Shown here: positions 1 through 15,000 of the stretch, one piece after another
How positions within the stretch are numbered: the stretch's first letter is position 1
Layout of the letters: the number at the start of each line of letters is the position of its first letter
Assembly (NCBI GenBank): GCA_963965975.1
Contig: OZ014416.1
Span: forward strand, 4,216,001 to 4,280,000
Length of the DNA stretch: 64,000 nt
Direction: 5' to 3'
DNA from: Xestospongia bergquistia
Lineage: Eukaryota; Porifera; Demospongiae; Haplosclerida; Petrosiidae
Notes under the pieces: generated by a model
What the model was told of the DNA's origin: nothing
What the model saw: only the letters and a program-made list of their open reading frames with translations
The model's database searches: none
Translations under genes and position numbers: made by a program

Positions 1-3000
1 GAAGGTTTAGACTATTGACAGAAGTTTATAAAGTAAACTGCTTAGTCTAAAGGACTTTATGGCACTAACTAAATAAACAGCTATTAACAGTTTAGTAAGT
101 TAGTTTGCATTAACGCTCTAAAGTCTTTAAGTTAAAGACTTTAGAAGGTTTAGACTATTGAGAGAAGTTTATAAAGTAAACTGCTCAGTCTAAAGGACTT
201 TATGGCACTAACTAAATAAACAGCTATTAACAGTTTAGTAAGTTAGTTTGCATTAACGCTCTAAACTCTTTAAGTTAAAGACTTTAGAAGGTTTAGACAA
301 TTGAGAGAAGTTTAAAATGTAAACTGCTTAGTCTAAAGGACTTTATGGCACTAATTAAATAAACAGCTATTAACAGTTTAGTAAGTTTGTTTGCATTAAC
401 GCTCTAAAGTCTTTAAGTTAAAGACTTTAGAAGGTTTAGACTATTCAGAGAAGTTTATAAAGTAAACTGCTTAGTCTAAAGGACACTATGGCACTAACTA
501 AATAAACAGCTATTAACAGTTTAGTAAGTTAGTTTGCATTAACGCTATAAAGTCTTTAAGTTAAAGACTTTAGAAGGTTTAGACTATTGAGAGAAGTTTA
601 TAAAGTAAACTGCTCTGTCTAAAGGACTTTATGGCACTAACTAAGTAAACAGCTATTAACAGTTTAGTAAGTTAGTTTGCATTAACGCTATAAACTCTTT
701 AAGATAAAGACTTTAGAAGGTTTAGACTATTGAGAGAAGTTTATAAAGTAAACTGCTCAGTCTAAAGGACTTTATGGCACTAACTAAATAAACAGCTATT
801 AACAGTTTAATAAGTTAGTTTGCATTAACGCTCTAAAGTCTTTAAGTTAAAGACTTTAGAAGGTTTAGAATATACAGAGGAGTTTACAAAGTAAATTGCT
901 TAGTCTAAAGGACTCTAAGGCACTAACTAAATAAACAGCTATGAACAGTTTTGTAAGTTAGTTTGCGTTAACGCTCTAAACTCTTTAAGTTAAAGACTTT
1001 AGAAGGTTTAGAGTATTCAGAGAAGTTTATAAAGTAAACTGCTCAGTCTAAAGAACTTTATGGCACTAACTAAATAAACAGCTATTAACAGTTTAGTAAG
1101 TTAGTTTGCATTAACGCTATAAAGTCTTTAAGTTAAAGACTTTAGAAGGTTTAGACTATTGAGAGAAGTTTGTAAAGTAAAATGCTCAGTCTAAAGGACT
1201 TTATGGCACTAACTAAATAAACAGTTATTAACAGTTTAGTAAATTAGTTTGTATTAACGCTCTAAAGTCTTTAAGTTAAAGACTTTTGAAGATTAAGACA
1301 ATTGAGAGAAGTTTATAAAATAAACTGTTTAGTCTAAAGGACTTTATGGCACTAACTAAGTAAACAGCTATTAACAGTTTAGTAAGTTAGTTTGCATTAA
1401 CGCTATAAAGTCTTTATGTTAAAGACTTCAGAAGGTTTAGACTATTGAGAGAAGTTTATAAAGTAAACTGCTCTGTCTAAAGGACTTTATGGCACTAACT
1501 AAATAAACAGCTATTAACAGTTTAGTAAGTTAGTTTGCATTAGCGCTCTAAAGTCTTTAAGTTAAAGACTTTAGAAGGTTTAGACTATTGAGATTGTTTA
1601 TAAAATAAACGGCTTAGTCTAAAGGACTTTAAGGCTCTAACTAAATAAACAGCTATTAACAGTTCAGAAAGTTAGTTTGCATTAACGCTCTAAACCCTTT
1701 AAGTTAAAGACTTTAGAAGGTTTAGACAATTGAGAGAAGTTTAAAAAGTAAACTGCTTAGTCTAAAGGACTTAATGGCACCAATTAAATAAACAGCTATT
1801 AACAGTTTACTAAGTTTGTTTGCATTAACGCTCTAAAGTCTTTAAGTTAAAGACTTTAGAAGGTTTAGACTATTCAGAGAAGTTTAAAAAGTAAACTGCT
1901 TAGTCTAAAGGACTTTATGGCACTAACTAAATAAACAGCTATTAACAGTTTAGTAAGTTAGTTTGCATTAACGCTCAAAAGTCTTTAAGTTAAAGACTTT
2001 AGAAGGTTTAGACTATTGAGAGAAGTTTACAAAGTAAACTGCATAGTCTAAAGGACTTTATGGCACTAACTAAGTAAACAGCTATTAACAGTTTAGTAAG
2101 TTAGTTTGCATTAACGCTATAAAGTCTTTATGTTAAAGACTTCAGAAGGTTTAGACTATTGAGAGAAGTTTATAGAGTAAACTGCTCTGTCTAAAGGACT
2201 TTATGGCACTAACTAAATAAACAGCTATTAACAGTTTAGTAAGTTAGTTTGCATTAGCGCTCTAAAGTCTTTAAGTTAAAAACTTTAGAAGGTTTAGACT
2301 ATTGAGAGAGTTTATAAAGTAAACTGCTCAGTCTAAAGGACTCTATGGCACTAACAAAGTGAACAGCTATTAACAGTTTAGTAAGTTAGTTTGCGTTAAC
2401 GCTCTAAACTCTTTAAGTTAAAGACTTTAGAAGCTTTAGAGTATTCAGAGAAGTTTATAAAGTAAACTGCTCAGTCTAAAGGACTTTATGGCACTAACTA
2501 AATAAACAGCTATTAACAGTTTAGTAAGTTAGTTTGCATTAACGCAATAAAGTCTTTAAGTTAAAGACTTTAGTAGGTATAGACTATTGAGAGAAGTTTA
2601 TAAAGTAAACTGCTAAGTCTAAAGGACTTTTTGCTACTAACTACATAAAGAGCTATTAACAGTTTAGTAAGTTAGTTTGCATTAACGCTCTAAAGTCTTT
2701 AAGTTAAAGACTTTAGAAGGTTTAGACTATTGAGAAAAGTTTATAAAGTAAACTGCTCAGTCTAAAGGACTTTATGGCACTAACTAAGTAAACAGCTATT
2801 AACATTTTAGTAAGTTAGTTTGCATTAACGCTCTAATGTCTTTAAGATAAAGACTTTAGAATGTTTAGGCTATTGAGAGAAGTTTATAAAGTACACTGTT
2901 CAGTCTAAAGGACTTTATGGCACTAACTAAATAAACAGCTATTAACAGTTTAGTAAGTTAGTTTGCATTAACGCAATAAAGTCTTTAAGTTAAAGACTTT

Positions 3001-6000
3001 AGTAGGTATAGACTATTGAGAGAAGTTTATAAAGTAAACTGTTCAGTCTAAAGGACTTTATGGCACTAACTAAATAAACAGTTATTAACAGTTTAGTAAG
3101 TTAGTTTGCATTAGCGCTCTAAAGTCTTTAAGTTAAAGACTTTAGAAGGTTTAGACTATTCAGAGGAGTTTACAAAGTAAACTGCTTACTCTAAAGGACT
3201 TTATGGCACTAACTAAATAAACAGCTATTAACAGTTTAGTAAGTTAGTTTGTGTTAACGCTCTAAACTCTTTAAGTTAAAGACTTTAGAAGCTTTAGAGT
3301 ATTCAGAGAAGTTTATAAGGTAAACTGCTCAGTCTAAAGGACTTTATGGCACTAACTAAATAAACAGCTATTAACAGTTTAGTAAGTTAGTTTGCATTAA
3401 CGCAATAAAGTCTTTAAGTTAAAGACTTTAGTAGGTATAGACTATTGAGAGAAGTTTATAAAGTAAACTGCTAAGTCTAAAGGACTTTTTGCTACTAACT
3501 ACATAAAGAGCTATTAACAGTTTAGTAAGTTAGTTTGCATTAACGCTCTAAAGTCTTTAAGTTAAACACTTTAGAAGGTTTAGACTATTGAGAAAAGTTT
3601 ATAAAGTAAACTGCTCAGTCTAAACGACTTTATGGCACTAACTAAGTAAACAGCTATTAACAGTTTAGTAAGTTAGTTTGCATTAACGCTCTAATGTCTT
3701 AAAGATAAAGACTTTAGAATGTTTAGGCTATTGAGAGAAGTTTATAAAGTACACTGTTCATTCTAAAGGACTTTATGGCACTAACTAAATAAACAGCTAT
3801 TAACAGTTTAGTAAGTTAGTTTGCATTAACGCTCTAAAGTCTTTAAGTTAAAGACTTTAGAAGGTTTAGACTATTGAGAAAAATTTATAAAGTAAACTGC
3901 TCAGTCTAAAGGACTTTATGGCACTAACTAAGTAAACAGCTATTAACAGCTTAGTAAGTTAGTTTGCATTAACGCTCCAATGTCTTTAAGATAAAGACTT
4001 TAGAATGTTTAGGCTATTGAGAGAAGTTTATAAAGTACACTGTTCAGTCTAAAGGACTTTATGGCTATAACTAAATAAACAGCTATTAAGAGTTTAGTAA
4101 GTTAGTTGGCATTAACGCTCTAAAGTCTTTAAGTTAAAGACTTTAGAAGGTTTAGACTATTAAGAGAAGTTTATAAAGTAAACTGCTCAGTCTAAAGGAC
4201 TTTATGGCACTAACTAAATAAACAGCTATTAACAGTTTAGTAAGTTAGTTTGCATTAACGCTCTAAAGTCTTTAAGTTAAAGACTTTAGAAGGTTTAGAC
4301 TATTGAGAGAAGTTTATAAAGTAAACTGCTCAGTCTAAAGGACTTTATGGCACTAACTAAATAAACAGCTATTAACAGTTTAGTAAGTTAGTTTGCATTA
4401 ACGCTATAAACTCTTTAAGTTAAAGACTTTAGAAGGTTTAGACTGTTGAGAGAAGTTTATAAAGTAAACTGCTTAGTCTAAAGGACTTTATGGCACTAAT
4501 TAAGTGAACAGCTATTAACAGTTTAGTAAGTTAGTTTGCATTAACGCTATAAAGTCTTTAAGTTAAAGACTTTAGAAGGTTTAGACTGTTGAGAGAAGTT
4601 TGTAAAGTAAACTGCTAAGTCTAAAGGACTTTTTGCTGCTAACTAAATAAACAGCTATAAACAGTTTAGTAAGTTAGTTTGCATTAATGCTCTAAAGTCT
4701 TTAAGTTAAAGACTTTAGAAGGTTTAGACTATTGACAGAAGTTTATAAAGTAAACTGCTTAGTCTAAAGGACTTTATGGCACTAACTAAATAAACAGCTA
4801 TTAACAGTTTAGTAAGTTTGTTTGCATTAACGCTCAAAAGTCTTCAAGTTAAAGACTTTAGAAGGTTTAGACTATTCAGAGAAGTTTATAAAGTAAGTGC
4901 TTAGTCTAAAGGACTTTATGGCACTAACTAAATAAACAGCTATTAACAGTTTAGTAAGTTAGTTTGCATTAACGCTCTAATGTCTTTAAAATAAAGACTT
5001 TAGAAGGTTTAGGCGATTGAGAGAAGTTTATAAAGTAAACTGTTCAGTCTAAAGGACTTTATGGCACTAACTAAATAAACAGCTATTAACAATTTAGTAA
5101 GTTTGTTTGCATTAACGCTCTAACGTCTTTAAGTTAAAGACTTTAGAAGGTTTAGACTATTGAGAGAAGTTTATAAAGTAAACTGCTAAGTATAAAGGAC
5201 TTTATGGCACTAACTAAATAAACAGCTATTAACAGTTTAGTAAGTTTGTTTGCATTAACGCTTTAAAGTCTTCAAGTTAAAGACTTTAGAAGGTTTAGAC
5301 TATTCAGAGAAGTTTATAAAGTAAGTGCTTAGTCTAAAGGACTTTATGGCACTTACTAAATAAACAGCTATAAGCAGTTTAGTAAGTTTGTTTGCATTAA
5401 CGCTCTAAAGTCTTTAAGTTAAAGACTTTAGAAGGTTTAGACTATTGAGAGAAGTTTATAAAGTAAACTGCTAAGTATAAAGGACTTTATGGCACTAACT
5501 AAATAAACAGCTATTAACAGTTTAGTAAGTTTGTTTGCATTAACGCTTTAAAGTCTTCAAGTTAAAGACTTTAGAAGGTTTAGACTATTCAGAGAAGTTT
5601 ATAAAGTAAGTGCTTAGTCTAAAGGACTTTATGGCACTTAGTAAATGAACAGCTATAAGCAGTTTAGTAAGTTAGTTTGCATTAACGCTCTAAAGTCTTT
5701 AAGTTAAAGACTTTAGAAGGTTTAGACTATTGAGAGAGTTTATAAAGTAAACTGCTCAGTCTAAAGGACTTTATGGCACTAACTAAGTAAACAGCTATTA
5801 ACAGTTTAGTAACTTAGTTTGCATTAACGCTCTAATGTCTTTAAGATAAAGACTTTAGAAGGTTCAGGCTATTGAGAGAAGTTTATAAAGTAAACTGTTC
5901 AGTCTAAAGGACTTTATGGCACTAACTAAATAAATAGCTATTAACAGTTTAGTAAGTTAGTTGGCATTAACGCTCTAAAGTCTTTAAGTGAAAGACTTTA

Positions 6001-9000
6001 GAAGGTTTAGACTATTAAGAGAAGTTTATAAAGTAAACTGCTCAGTCTAAAGGACTTTATGGCACTAACTAAATAAACAGCTATTAACAGTTTAGTAAGT
6101 TAGTTTGCATTAACGCAATAAGGTCTTTAAGTTACAGACTTTAGTAGGTATAGACTATTGACAGAGGTTTATAAAGTAAACTGCTCAGTCTAAAGGACTT
6201 TTTGCTACTAACTAAATAAACAGCTATAAACAGTTTAATAAGTTAGTTTGCATTAACGCTCTAAAGTCTTTAAGTTAAAGACTTTAGAAGGTTTAGACTA
6301 TTGAGAGAAGTTTATAAAGTAAACTGCTCAGTCTAAAGGACTTTATGGCACTAACTAAATAAACAGCTATTAACAGTTTAGTAAGTTAGTTTGCATTAAC
6401 GCTCTAAAGTCTTTAAGTTAAAGACTTTAGAAGGTTTAGACTATTCAGAGGAGTTTACAAAGTAAACTGCTTAGTCTAAAGGACTTTATGGCACTAACTA
6501 AATAAACAGCTATTAACAGTTTAGTAAGTTAGTTTGCATTAACGCTCTAAACTCTTTAAGTTAATGACTTTAGAAGCTTTAGAGTATTCAGATAAGTTTA
6601 TAAAGTAAACTGCTCAGTCTAAAGGACTTTATGGCACTAACTAAATAAACAGCTATTAACAGTTTAGTAAGTTAGTTTGCATTAACGCAATAAAGTCTTT
6701 AAGTTAAAGACTTTAGTAGGTATAGACTATTAAGAGAAGTTTATAAAGTAAACTGCTCAGTCTAAAGGACTTTATGGCACTAACTAAATAAAGAGCTATT
6801 AACAGTTTAGTAAGTTAGTTTGCATTACCGCTCTAAAGTCTTTACCTTAAAGACTTTAGAAGGTTTAGACTATTGAGAGAAGTTTACAAAGTAAACTGCT
6901 TAGTCTAAAGGACTTTATGGCACTAACTAAATAAACAGCTATTAACAGTTTAGTAAGTTAGTTTGCGTTAACGCTCTAAACTCTTTAAGTTAAAGACTTT
7001 AGAAGCTTTAGAGTATTCAGAGAAGTTTATAAAGTAAACTGCTCAGTCTAAAGGACTTTATGGCACTAACTAAATAAACAGCTATTAACAGTTTAGTAAG
7101 TGAGTTTGCATTAACGCAATAAAGTCTTTAAGTTAAAGACTTTTGTAGGTATAGACTATTGAGAGAAGTTTATAAAGTAAACTGCTAAATCTAAAGGACT
7201 TTTGCTACTAACTACATAAAGAGCTATTAACAGTTTAGTAAGTTAGTTTGCATTAACGCTCTAAAGTCTTTAAGTTAAAGACTTTAGAAGGTTTAGACTA
7301 TTGAGAAAAGTTTATAAAGTAAACTGCTCAGTCTAAAGGACTTTATGGCACTAACTAAGTAAACAGCTATTAACATTTTAGTAAGTTAGTTTGCATTAAC
7401 GCCCTAATGTCTTTAAGATAAAGACTTTAGAATGTTTAGGCTATTAAAAGAAGTTTATAAAGTACACTGTTCAGTCTAAAGGACTTTATGGCACTAACTA
7501 AATAAACAGCTATTAACAGTTTAGTAAGTTAGTTTGCATTAACGCAATAAAGTCTTTAAGTTAAAGACTTTAGTAGGTATAGACTATTGAGAGAAGTTTA
7601 TAAAGTAAACTGTTCAGTCTAAAGGACTTTATGGCACTAACTAAATAAACAGCTATTAACAGTTTAGTAAGTTAGTTTGCATTAGCGCTCTAAAGTCTTT
7701 AAGTTAAAGACTTTAGAAGGTTTAGACTATTCAGAGGAGTTTACAAAGTAAACTGCTTAGTCTAAAGGACTTTATGGCACTAACTAAATAAACAGCTATT
7801 AACAGTTTAGTAAGTTAGTTTGTGTTAACGCTCTAAAGTCTTTAAGTTAAAGACTTTAGAAGCTTTAGAGTATTCAGAGAAGTTTATAAAGTAAACTGCT
7901 CAGTCTAAAGGACTTTATGGCACTAACTAAATGAACAGCTATTAACAGTTTAGTAAGTTAGTTTGCATTAACGCAATAAAATCTTTAAGTTAAAGACTTT
8001 AGAAGGTTTAGACTATTGAGAAAAGTTTATAAAGTAAACTGCTCAGTCTAAAGGACTTTGTGGCACTAACAAAGTAAAGAGGTATTAACAGTTTAGTAAG
8101 TTAGTTTGCATTAACGCTCTAATGTCTTTAAGATAAAGACTTTAGAATGTTTAGGCTATTGAGAGAAGTTTATAAAGTACACTGTTCAGTCTAAAGGACT
8201 TTATGGCACTAACTAAATAAACAGCTATTAACAGTTTAGTAAGTTAGTTGGCATTAACGCTCTAAAGTCTTTAAGTTAAAGACTTTAGAAGGTTTAGACT
8301 ATTGAGAAAAGTTTATAAAGTAAACTGCTCAGTCTAAAGGACTTTATGGCACTAACTAAGTAAACAGCTATTAACAGTTTAGTAAGTTAGTTTGCATTAA
8401 CGCTCTAATGTCTTTAAGATAATGACTTTAGAATGTTTAGGCTATTGAGAGAAGTTTATAAAGTACACTGTTCAGTCTAAAGGACTTTATGGCACTAACT
8501 AAATAAACAGCTATTAACAGTTTAGTAAGTTAGTTGGCATTAACGCTCTAAAGTCTTTAAGTTAAAGACTTTAGAAGGTTTAGACTATTAAGAGAAGTTT
8601 ATAAAGTAAACTGTTCAGTCTAAAGGACTTTATGGCACTAACTAAATAAACAGCTATTAACAGTTTAGTAAGTTAGTTTGCATTAACGCTCTAAAATCTT
8701 TAAGTTAAAGACTTTAGTAGGTTTAGACTATTGAGAGAGGTTTATAAAGTAAACTGCTAAGTCTAAAGGACTTTATGGCTCTAACTAAATAAACAGCTAT
8801 TAACAGTTTAGTAAGTTAGTTTGCATTAACGCTATATAGTGTTTAAGTGAAAGACTTTAGAAGGTTTAGACTATTGAGAGAAGTTTATAAAGTGAACTGC
8901 TTAGTCTAAAGGACTTTATGGCACTAATTAAGTGAACAGCTATTAACAGTTTAGTAAGTTAGTTTGCATTAATGCTCTAAAGTCTTTAAGTTAAAGACTT

Positions 9001-12000
9001 TAGAAGGTTTAGACTATTGACATAAGTTTATAAAGTAAACTGCTTAGTCTAAAGGACTTTATGGCACTAACTAAATAAACAGCTATTAACAGTTTAGTAA
9101 GTTTGTTTGCATTAACGCTCAAAAGTCTTCAAGTTAAAGACTTTAGAAGGTTTAGACTATTCAGAGAAGTTTATAAAGTAAGTGCTTAGTCTAAAGGACT
9201 TTATGGCACTAACTAAATAAACAGCTATTAACAGTTTAGTAAGTTAGTTTGCATTAACGCTCTAAAGTCTTTAAGTTAAAGACTTTAGAAGGTTTAGACT
9301 ATTGAGAGAAGTTTATAAAGTAAACTGCTCAGTCTAAAGGACTTTATGGCACTAACTAAGTAAACAGCTATTAACAGTTTAGTAAGTTAGTTTGCATTAA
9401 CGCTCTAATGTCTTTAAGATAAAGACTTTACAAGGTTTAGGCTATTGAGAGAAGTTTATAAAGTAAACTGTTCAGTCTAAAGGACTTTATGGCACTAACT
9501 ATATAAACAGCTATTAACACTTTAGTAAGTTAGTTGGCATTAACGCTCTAAAGTCTTTAAGTTAAAGACTTTAGAAGGTTGAGACTATTAAGAGAAGTTT
9601 ATAAAGTAAACTGCTCAGTCTAAAGGACTTTATGGCACTAACTAAATAAACAGCTATTAACAGTTTAGTAAGTTAGTTTGCATTAACGCTCTAAAGTCTT
9701 TAAGTTAAAGACTTTAGAAGGTTTAGACTATTGAGAGAAGTTTATAAAGTAAACTGCTAAGTATAAAGGACTTTATGGCACCAACTAAATAAACAGCTAT
9801 TAACAGTTTAGTAAGTTAGTTTGCATTAACGCTCTAAAGTCTTTAAGTTAAAGACTTTAGAAGGTTTAGACTATTTAGAAAAGTTTATAAAGTAAACTGC
9901 TCAGTCTAAAGGACTTTATGGCACTAACTAAATAAACAGCTATTAACAGTTTAGTAAGTTAGTTTGCATTAACGCAATAAGGTCTTTAAGTTAAAGACTT
10001 TAGTAGGTATAGACTATTGAGAGAGGTTTATAAAGTAAACTGCTCAGTCTAAAGGACTTTTTGCTACTAACTAAATAAACAGCTATAAACAGTTTAGTAA
10101 GTTAGTTTGCATTAAAACTCTAAAGTCTTTAAGTTAAAGACTTTAGAAGGTTTAGACTATTGAGAGAATTTTATAAAGTAAACTGCTCAGTCTAAAGGAC
10201 TTTATGGCACTAACTAAATAAACAGCTATTAACAGTTTAGTAAGTTAGTTTGCGTTAACGCTCTAAACTCTTTAAGTTAAAGACTTTAGAAGGTTTAGAC
10301 TATTCAGGGAAGTTTATAAAGTAAACTGCTCAGTCTAAAGGACTTTATGGCACTAACTAAATAAACAGCTATTAACAGTTTAGTAAGTTAGTTTGCATTA
10401 ACGCAATAAAGTCTTTAAGATAAAGACTTTAGTAGGTATAGACTATTGAGAGAATTTTATAAAGTAAACTGCTCAGTCTAAAGGACTTTTTGCTACTAAC
10501 TAAATAAACAGCTATTAACAGTTTAGTAAGTTAGTTTGCATTAACGCTCTAAAGTCTTTAATTAAAGACTTTAGAAGGTTTAGACTATTGACAGAAGTTT
10601 ATAAAGTAAACTTCTTAATCTAAATGACTTTATGGCACTAACTAAATAAACAGCTATTAACAGTTTAGTAAGTTTGTTTGCATTAACGCTCTAAACTCTT
10701 TAAGTTAAAGACTTTAGAAGGTGTAGACTATTCAGAGAAGTTTATAAAGTAAATTGCTTAGTCTAAAGGACTTTATTGCACTAACTAAATAAACAGCTAT
10801 TAACAGTTTAGTAAGTTAGTTGGCATTAACGCTGTAAAGTCTTTAAGTTAAAGACTTTAGAAGGTTTAGACTATTGAGAGAAGTTTATAAAGTAAACTGC
10901 TTAGTTTAAAGGACTTTATGGCACTAATTAAGTAAACAGCTATTAACAGTTTAGTAAGTTAGTTTGCATTAACGCTGTAAAGTCTTTAAGATAATGACTT
11001 TAGAAGGTTTAGACTATTGAGAGAAGTTTATAAAGTAAACTGCTCAGTCTAAAGGACTTTATGGCACTAACTAATTAAAGAGCTATTAACAGTTTAGTAA
11101 GTTAGTTTGCATTAACGCTCTAAAGTCTTTAAGTTAAAGACTTTAGAAGGTTTAGACTATTGAGAGTAGTTTATAATGTAAACTGCTTAGTCTAAAGGAC
11201 TTAATGGCACTAACTAAGTAAACAGCTATTAACAGTTTAGTAAGTTAGTTTGCATTAACGCTCTAAAGTCTTTAAGTTAAAGACTTTAGAAGGTTTAGAC
11301 TATTGAGGGAAGTTTAGAAAGTAAACTGCTCAGTCTAAAGGACTTTATGGCACTAACTAAATAAGCAGCTATTAACAGTTTAGTGTTAGTTTGCATTAAC
11401 GCTCTAAAGTCTTTATGTTAAAGACTTTAGAAGGTTTAGACTATTGAGAAAAGTTTATAAAGTAAACTGCTCAGTCTAAAGGACTTTATGGCACTAACTA
11501 AATAAACAGCTATTAACAGTTTAGTAAGTTAGTTTGCATTAACACAATAAGGTCTTTAAGTTAAAGACTTTAGTAGGTATAGACTATTGAGAGAAGTTTT
11601 TAAGGTAAACTGCTCAGTCTAAAGGACTTTTTGCTACGAACTAAATAAACAGCTATAAACGGTTTAGTAAGTTAGTTTGCATTAACGCTCTAAAGTCTTT
11701 AAGTTAAAGACTTTAGAAGGTTTAGACTATTGACAGACGTTTATAAAGTAAACTGCTTAGTCTAAAGGACTTTATGGCACTAACTAAATAAACAGCTATT
11801 AACAGTTTAGTAAGTTTGTTTGCATTAACGCTCTAAAGTCTTCAAGTTAAAGACTTTAGAAGGTTTAGACTATTGAGAGACGTTTATAAAGTAAGTGCTT
11901 AGTCTAAAGGACTTTATGGCACTAACTAAATAAACAGCTATTAACAGTTTAGTAAGTTAGTTTGCATTAACGCTATAAAGTCGTTAAGTTAAAGACTTTA

Positions 12001-15000
12001 GAAAGTTTAGACTATTGAGAGAAGTTTATAAAGTAAACTGCTCAGTCTAAAGGACTTTATGGCACTAAGTAAGTAAACAGCTATTAACAGTTTTGTAAGT
12101 TAGTTTGCATTAACGCCCTAAAGTCTTTAAGTTAAAGACTTTAAAAGGTTTAGGCTATTGAGAGAAGTTTATAAAGTAAACTGTTCAGTCTAAAGGACTT
12201 TATGGCACTAACTAAATAAACAGCTATTAACAGTTTAGTAAGTTAGTTTGCATCAACTCTCTAAAGTCTTTAAGTTAAAGACTTTAGAAGGTTTAGACTA
12301 TTGAGAGATGTTTATAAAGTAAACTGCTCAGTCTAAAGGACTTTATGGCACTAACTAAATAAGCAGCTATTAAGAGTTTAGTAAGTTAGTTTGCATTAAC
12401 GCTCTAAAGTCTTTAAGTTAAAGACTTTAGAAGGTTTAGAATATTCCCAGAAGTTTATAAAGTAAACTGCTAAGTCTAAAGGACTTTATGGCACTAACTA
12501 AATAAACAGCTATTAACAGTTTAGTAAGTTAGTTGGCATTAACACTCTAAAGTCTTTAAGTTAAAGACTTTAGAAGGTTTAGACTATTGAGAAAAGTTTA
12601 TAAAGTAAACTGCTCAGTCTAAAGGACTTTATGGCACTAACTAAATAAACAGCTATTAACAGTTTAGTAAGTTAGTTTGCATTAACGCAATAAGGTCTTT
12701 AAGTTAAAGACTTTAGTAGGTATAGACTATTGAGAGAAGTTTATAAAGTAAACTGCTCAGTCTAAAGGACTTTTTGCTACTAACTAAATAAACAGCTATA
12801 AACAGTTTAGTAAGTTAGTTTGCATTAACGCTCTAAAGTCTTTAAGTTAAAGACTTTAGGAGGTATAGACTATTGACTGAAGTTTATAAAGTAAACTGCT
12901 TAGTCTAAAGGACTTTATGGCACTAACTAAATAAACAGCTATTAACAGTTTAGTAAGTTAGTTTGCATTAACGCTCTAAAGTCTTTAAGTTAAAGACTTT
13001 AGAAGGTTTAGACTATTGAGAGAAGTTTATAAAGTAAACTGCTCAGTCTAAAGGACTTTATGTCACTAACTATATAAACAGCTATTAACAGTTTAGTAAC
13101 TTAGTTTGCATTAACGCCATAAAGTCTTTAATATAAAGACTTTAGAAGGTTTAGACTATTGAGAGAAGTTTATAAAGTAAACTGCTAAGTCTAAAGGACT
13201 TTATGGCACTAACTAAATAAACAGCTATTAACAGTTTAGTAAGTTAGTTTGCATTAACGCTCTAAAGTCTTTAAGTTAAAGACTTTAGAAGATTTAGACT
13301 ATTGAGAAAAGTTTATAAAGTAAACTGCTCAGTCGAAAGGACTTTATGGCACTAACTAAATAAACAGCTATTAACAGTTTAGTAAGTTAGTTTGCATTAA
13401 CGCAATAAGGTCTTTAAGTTAAAGACTTTAGTAGGTATAAACTATTGAGAGAAGTTTATAAAGTAAACTGCTCAGTCTAAAGGACTTTTTGCTACTAACT
13501 AAATAAACAGCTATAAACAGTTTAGTAAGTTAGTTTGCATTAACGCTCTAAAGTCTTTAAGTTAAAGACTTTAGAAGGTTTAGACTATTGACAGAAGTTT
13601 ATAAAGTAAACTCCTTAGTCTAAAGGACTTTATGGCACTAACTAAGTAAACAGCTATTAACAGTTTAGTAAGTTAGTTTGCATTAACGCTATAAAGTCTT
13701 TAAGATAAAGACTTTAGAAGGTTTAGACTATTGAGAGAAGTTTATAAAGTAAACTGCTCAGTCTAAAGGACTTTATGGCACTAACTAAGTAAACAGCTAT
13801 TAACAGTTTAGTAAGTTAGTTTGCATTAACGCTCTAAAGTCATGAAGATAAAGACTTTAGAAGGTTTAGACTATTGAGAGAAGTTTATAAAGTAAACTGC
13901 TCAGTCTAAAGGACTTTATGGCACTAACTAAATAAACAGCTATTAACCATTTAGCAAGTTTGTTTGCGTTAATGCTCTAAAGTCTTTAAATTAATGACTT
14001 TAGAAGGTTTAGACTATATAAAGAAGTTTATAAAGTAAACTTCTCAGTCTAAAGGAATTTAGGGCACTAACTAAATAAACAGCTATTAACGGTTTAGTAA
14101 GTTAGTTTGCATTAACGCTCTAAAGTCTTTAAGTTAAAGACTTTAGTAGGTTTAGACTATTGACAGAAGTTGATAAAGTAAACTGCTCAGTCTAAAGGAC
14201 TTTATGGCAGTAACTAAGTAAACAGCTATTAACAGTTTAGTAAGTTAGTTTGCATTAACGCTCTAAAGTCTTTAAATTGATGACTTTAGAAGGTTTAGAC
14301 TATATAAAGAAGTTTATAAAGTAAACTGCTCAGTCTAAAGGACTTTATGGCACTAACTAAATAAACAGCTTTTAACAGTTTAGTAAGTTAGTTTGCGTTA
14401 ACGCTCTAAAGTCTTTAAGTTAAAGACTTTAGTAGGTTTAGACTATTGAGAGAAGTTTATAAAGTAAACTGCTCAGTCTAAAGGACTTTCTGGCACTAAC
14501 TAAATAAACAGCTATTAACAGTTTAGTAAGTTAGTTTGCATTAACGCTCTAAAGTCTTTAGGTTAAAGACTTTAGAAGGTTTAGACTATTGAGAGAAGTT
14601 TATAAAGTAAACTGCTCAGTCTAAAGGACTTTATGGCACTAACTAAATAAACAGCTATTAACATTTTAGTAAGTTATTTTGCATTAACACACTAAAGTCT
14701 TTAAGTTAAAGACTTTAGAAGGTTTAGACTGTTGAGTGAATTTTATAAAGTAAACTGCTCAGTATAAATGTCTTTATGGCACTAACTAAGTAGACAGCTG
14801 TTAAAAGTTTAGTAAGTTAGTTTGCATTAACACTCTAAAGTCTTTAAGTAAAGACTTTAGAAGGTTTAGACAATTGAGTGAAGATTATAAAGTAAACTGC
14901 TAAGTCTAAAGGACTTTATGGCATAACTAAATAAGCTTCTATTAACAGTTTAGTAAGTTAGTTTGTATTAACACTCTGAAGTCTTTAAGTTAAGACTTTA

